DNA from: Haliotis asinina
Taxonomy: Eukaryota; Mollusca; Gastropoda; Lepetellida; Haliotidae
DNA length: 64,000 bases
Direction of reading: 5' to 3'
NCBI RefSeq assembly: GCF_037392515.1
Contig: NC_090288.1
Coordinates: 15,047,969-15,111,968, forward strand
In this document: positions 60,300 to 64,000 of the stretch, piece by piece
Layout: every line of letters starts with the position of its first letter
Position numbering within the stretch: the stretch's first letter is position 1
Notes under the pieces: model-generated
Told to the model about the DNA's origin: nothing
What the model saw: only the letters and a program-made list of their open reading frames with translations
Databases searched by the model: none
Translations under genes and position numbers: made by a program

Positions 60300-62235
60300 A
60301 GTCATTGAAATGTAAGAATCCCACAGGAAATCAAACCTGTTCTCCGCTAAAGTACCAGGGAAGTAAAATCTCCCACATTATGCAGTATGGTGGCGGATTA
60401 GGGCCATCGCTATATCATCCTGAAAAATAAATGTAGGGCAAGAGAACGAGGGGCATGTCCTACTCTTTGATCCCATCAATTCTATTGTTCCGACCGTGTG
60501 GGTCTGGTTGAAGCACCTTATTGGTGATAAATATCGCAAGTGAGAATGGCAGAGCTCGAAGCATTTCGACTAGCTCATGTTCTTCCAGGACCAGCCGAAG
60601 AGCGACTCGTGTCACCCTGGAAGAATTTCATATAGGTGTAGGAACATTAGAACTACTTTTAACAGGAACGATAACTATATTCCTGTTTGAATCCAAAATT
60701 CTTAATATCACCGAAGTACTCATACATGCTGCTGTTTTTGTTTATGCTTTTTTATTGAAAGAATTAAATCCCCTCCATACACCTAAAAGAAAGAGAAATA
60801 CATATTTATGAAAGACATATTCTGACGTAATTATTACCAGATATTGACCTTGTTTCCAATTATATTTCTGAAAATGGTTTAATAACCACAAATGTTTCTG
60901 TTTATCTATTCTAAAGAATCAAACTTCCTTCATAAATCTAAAAGAAGGAAAATAAACACAGTTGTGAAACATCATGCAGATGAATTGCACTAGGATCTTG
61001 CATCAAATTGCTGAAATGCATGTGCAGGTATCGTGCATGTGAACAGCTGCAGTTTGGTGTAGAACTTTGTTAAGAATTTGCCAAGTTTCAGTGATTTTTC
61101 ATCATTCGCTGAACTCATGACAATGATCCTTTCAAGGTTATGATTTTTTTCAATACACCAGTCCACCTGTAAACAGGATGGAATATTTTGCAAAAACCTA
61201 GTTTTTAACAGATGACCGAAGTAAGTGGCTACATTTACACAAGTGACTCTTGTGTAATTAAACTTTGCATGGGTAGTATACACTGACACCCATGCCAAGA
61301 AACAGCTAACTTGCAACCATTGTACAAAACTGTGAACAGATATTACATCTGGTGTTACATGTTGCGTACAAATGTTCCTACACAAAAAGGTACTTGCTGA
61401 ATAATAACGACAGCGTATAAGTAATATACAGCTCGTTTAAATTTTGTTGAGCCCAGTCCTTGATTCCAGATGACTTCAGACTGAGGCATGTAGATATTGT
61501 GATGCTAATGAAATTTCGTAATCTCCCTTGGATGACTTACTGTTTCAATTTCAATCTGAACACGTAACAATAAACCAATTCCAAGCTTCGGGGTCGTATG
61601 CGATGTCGATAGGTTTATGATTTCAGTTCACTCAAATTTCCCATGTTGACCTGACATAGATATGATATTTTTGTTGTCAGCGTTTGTTGCTTTAGCGTTT
61701 ATGATTCCCCCGTTTATGCAACATATACTCTTAAAAAATTAAAAATATTTAGGAGATTTATCGGAGTCAATCAATGTTGATATGATATTATTGAATGTTT
61801 TGAGAGTGCATCACCATTTGCACTTCATTACAGTCATAGTTATTTGGAATGTAGTCGCTTTTGAAAGATGATTGGTGTATGGCGTGTAATTTGCATGTAT
61901 ACGATTTTCATTTTAAAACAAACATCTAGAAACAAACACTAACAAATGTGTGATGTAAGATGGGTGTCAAAATTAATGGTCTAAGTGATTTCTCGACCTT
62001 CTTGAAAAAAACCCGTCAAAATCAAGAATGGGACCCCATGCTACTGCGTTGTGAACGTGCATACCATGCATTGTGTTTAGGGGTGGCAATAAAGGGAAAC
62101 GGTGGTCCGTTCACTAGATGTCTGTCCTTGAAACGTTTGTCAACGTTTACACTTCCTATCAAACTGAAAGATCATTATCCCCTACTTTTTTTAAGAGTAT
62201 GTTTTTACAACAAAATTATTGTTATTCTGTATTCT
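60300..62235. other. no gene recognised
   Basis: AT-rich DNA with short frames. One at 60521-60811 (96 codons) has a hydrophobic middle but no recognised family and no promoter or splice support. Confidence 0.4.
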
Positions 62236-62237
62236 TG

Positions 62238-62452
62238 TTGAATTTACGCCGCACTCAGAAATATTCCGGTGATATGACGGCAGTCTGTAAATTATCGTGT
62301 CTGAACCAGATATCATCATCATGAATGTCGAACTGGGAACCGATGGCATGTGGCAACCAAGTCAGCGAGTCTGATCATCCGATCCCGTTAGTCGCCTTTT
62401 ACGACAAGCTTGGGTTACTGAAGATCAATATTCTAACCCGGATCTTCACGAG
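62238..62452 (-). mobile_element. SINE family B copy, reverse orientation
   Basis: 'cgccgcactcagaaatattc', 'cagtctgtaaattatcgtgt', 'ggcaaccaagtcagcgagtc' and 'gttactgaagatcaatattc' in order. Confidence 0.7.
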
Positions 62453-62845
62453 TAACAACATAATGCCATCGTTTCGTTGTTTACCAATAAACTACATCGC
62501 AAAATAACATTCAACTTCCTTGAACCTGAAAACATCCATCGGCACAAGCGGTCTTCCTTATCCTGAGTAACACAAAATAGAGTATCCTCAATATCTCCTG
62601 GTCATACGTTCCGGCGGGAAATTGTCTTTCGGGTATTTTTGTCACGAACATTGTCACTGATTTCGTATGGCGGTCTAACCAAGCGGTCTGTGAAGTAGTT
62701 ATTTTTCATTTCATCAATATTTCACTCTGGTGGAGTTTGACAAAAAGGGCGTATTCGAAATGGTATGGTACATCAATATGGATCAAACGCATGCGCGTCT
62801 TTCTGACATGATAAACATGCTTATCCTTGTCGACAATGTGGCACG

Positions 62846-63096
62846 AGGCCTACAGACATATGTTCTTGGTTACAGGGTGTCACAAGGTGTACAGACATAT
62901 GTCCTTGTTTACAGGGTGTCACAAGGCGTACAGACACATGTCCTGGTTTACAGGGTGTCACAAGGTGTACAGACACATGTCCTTGTTTACAGGGTGTCAC
63001 AAGGTGTACAGACACATGTCCTTGTTTACAGAGTGTCACAAGGCCTGCAGACACATGTCCTTGTTTACAGAGTGTCACAAGGTGTACAGACGCATG
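62846..63096 (+). repeat. 39-bp minisatellite, 6-7 copies
   Basis: 'acagacacatgtccttgttt' with 'acagggtgtcacaaggtgt' repeated every 39 bp. As 39 is a multiple of three, frames stay open on both strands (e.g. YRVSQGVQTHVLV on plus), which creates coding-like ORFs that are not evidence of a gene. Confidence 0.9.
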
Positions 63097-63099
63097 TCT

Positions 63100-63128
63100 A
63101 TCCTCTCTCTCTCTCTCTCACTCTCTCG
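63100..63128 (+). repeat. (CT)n microsatellite
   Basis: A run of CT dinucleotides directly after the 39-bp minisatellite. Confidence 0.85.
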
Positions 63129-63206
63129 ATTTGATCAGAAAAGATGTATCTGTGAGGTAGTGGATTCAGACCTTGAGGTAACTCTGAACCTGCTTCGTCC
63201 TCAGCT

Positions 63207-63330
63207 GGGACCGTGGGGTAGTCTAGTGGTCAAAGTGTACGTTCTTCACTCCGAAGCCCTATGTGTGAAGCCCATGTTTGGTGTTCCCCGCCGTGATTTT
63301 GCTGACATATTGCTTATAACTCTTCATTAG
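63207..63330 (+). mobile_element. tRNA-derived SINE (family A), internally deleted
   Basis: 'tagtctagtggtcaaagtgt' (box A), 'gtgtgaagcccatgtttgg', then 'gccgtgattttgctgacata'. The box B region is deleted. Confidence 0.7.
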
Positions 63331-64000
63331 CTTTTGCTCGAGACAAGAGAGGTTCGCTTGTTGGCGTAACTTCCTGTCCGTGCACAGTGAATTTCTGAAT
63401 TTCGGTTTTCAAGTGTTTTAGATACAACTGGTCCATTTGTTGATAGTAAACACTTGTAACAGATTCGCGTCAGAGGACATCTGATTATAATAGGGACGTA
63501 TATTGAGCGACATCCGTGACCAGTTATCGATAGTTTCCAACTCCTCGCACGTAACCAGTGGGAACCACCGGCCGAATTTTCTCGCAGCAGCAGACGCTGG
63601 GTCACGTGGGTGTATTAATAAAGTTCGCACAGTATAAATGCGAGTAGTGTAACTATCACATAACGTTTACTGTGCTACACCCCTAACGGATAAGTCACGT
63701 GGTATTTTCTAGTTGTCTCAGTTTTCATTCTAACACGTTGCGTGTGTTAAACTTCCTTGCAATGCGCATGTGTCACGTGACTCCACGTTCAGACATAGCT
63801 GTAGGGCACAAATATTGAATGCACAGTGACTCATATGTTCGCAGCGGCTTGAATCCAAGTCTACACAATACCAATTTCCTACCTTTAAGGTAATCTCATT
63901 TTCATTCATCTCTTAGTTATTTTGTTTAATTACATAAATGGATGTTATTGCAACATTTTCTGGTGATTGGGCGACTGAATTATTATGTTATAAATGTGGC

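Noticed and set aside
60521..60811. 96-codon frame with a hydrophobic middle
   Set aside because: No family, no signal or splice context; composition compatible with chance in AT-rich DNA.

Overview
The window is animal nuclear DNA, most probably from a vetigastropod mollusc of the abalone type (Haliotis). The evidence is a set of tRNA-derived SINEs (pol III box A and box B, a 'gtgtgaagcccat' body and tails of repeated CACT) and a second SINE-like family ending in 'gctggaatattgctgagtg'. I recognise both from abalone sequence; this is memory, not a search. Exon-intron structure, a mixed load of decayed transposons and AT-rich intergenic DNA agree with it.

Layout. (1) 1-14,000: a spliced plus-strand NIMA-related (NEK-type) protein kinase gene. 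I could place twelve exons with consistent splice phases (1953-13019, about 615 aa). A 71-bp minisatellite that copies the end of exon 10 with its splice donor follows that exon. (2) 14,000-21,000: SINE-rich intergenic DNA without a convincing gene. (3) 21,000-28,890: nested transposon debris: a decayed minus-strand LINE split by an intact-ORF Tc1-type DNA transposon (22579-23875), a Penelope-like reverse transcriptase fragment, a hammerhead-like motif and a small foldback element. (4) 28,894-43,199: a nearly complete Maverick/Polinton, a virus-like giant transposon, 14,306 bp long with 328-bp terminal inverted repeats and an ATTTG target duplication. (5) 43,200-64,000: more debris: a Ty3/gypsy-like integrase remnant, a MULE transposase pseudogene, a long decayed EN-RT LINE, SINEs, a SINE-derived minisatellite, two identical 356-bp direct repeats, further LINE fragments and a 39-bp minisatellite.

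The Polinton is the centre of interest. Its leftward block carries a penton-like minor capsid protein, two related fibre-like proteins and a membrane protein. A divergent block holds a conserved structural protein (frame-broken) facing a coiled-coil membrane protein. The rightward block holds the double jelly-roll major capsid protein, a packaging ATPase, five small proteins (membrane, basic and zinc-binding), a protein-primed family B DNA polymerase and a retroviral-type integrase. Replication (PolB), integration (INT), packaging (ATPase) and shell (MCP, penton, fibres) are all represented, but I found no adenain-like protease. The integrase frame breaks exactly where the right inverted repeat begins, the polymerase ExoI motif has lost its second acidic residue, and one structural gene is frame-broken. 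The copy is therefore recent and well preserved but probably not fully functional, unless some breaks are assembly errors.

Two unusual features stand out in the Polinton. First, short GC-rich palindromes built on TGGGGG-WW-YCCCCA occur in frame inside at least six unrelated genes, at linkers or loops. Second, a perfect 35-bp AT palindrome has the start codons of two divergent genes as its two ends.
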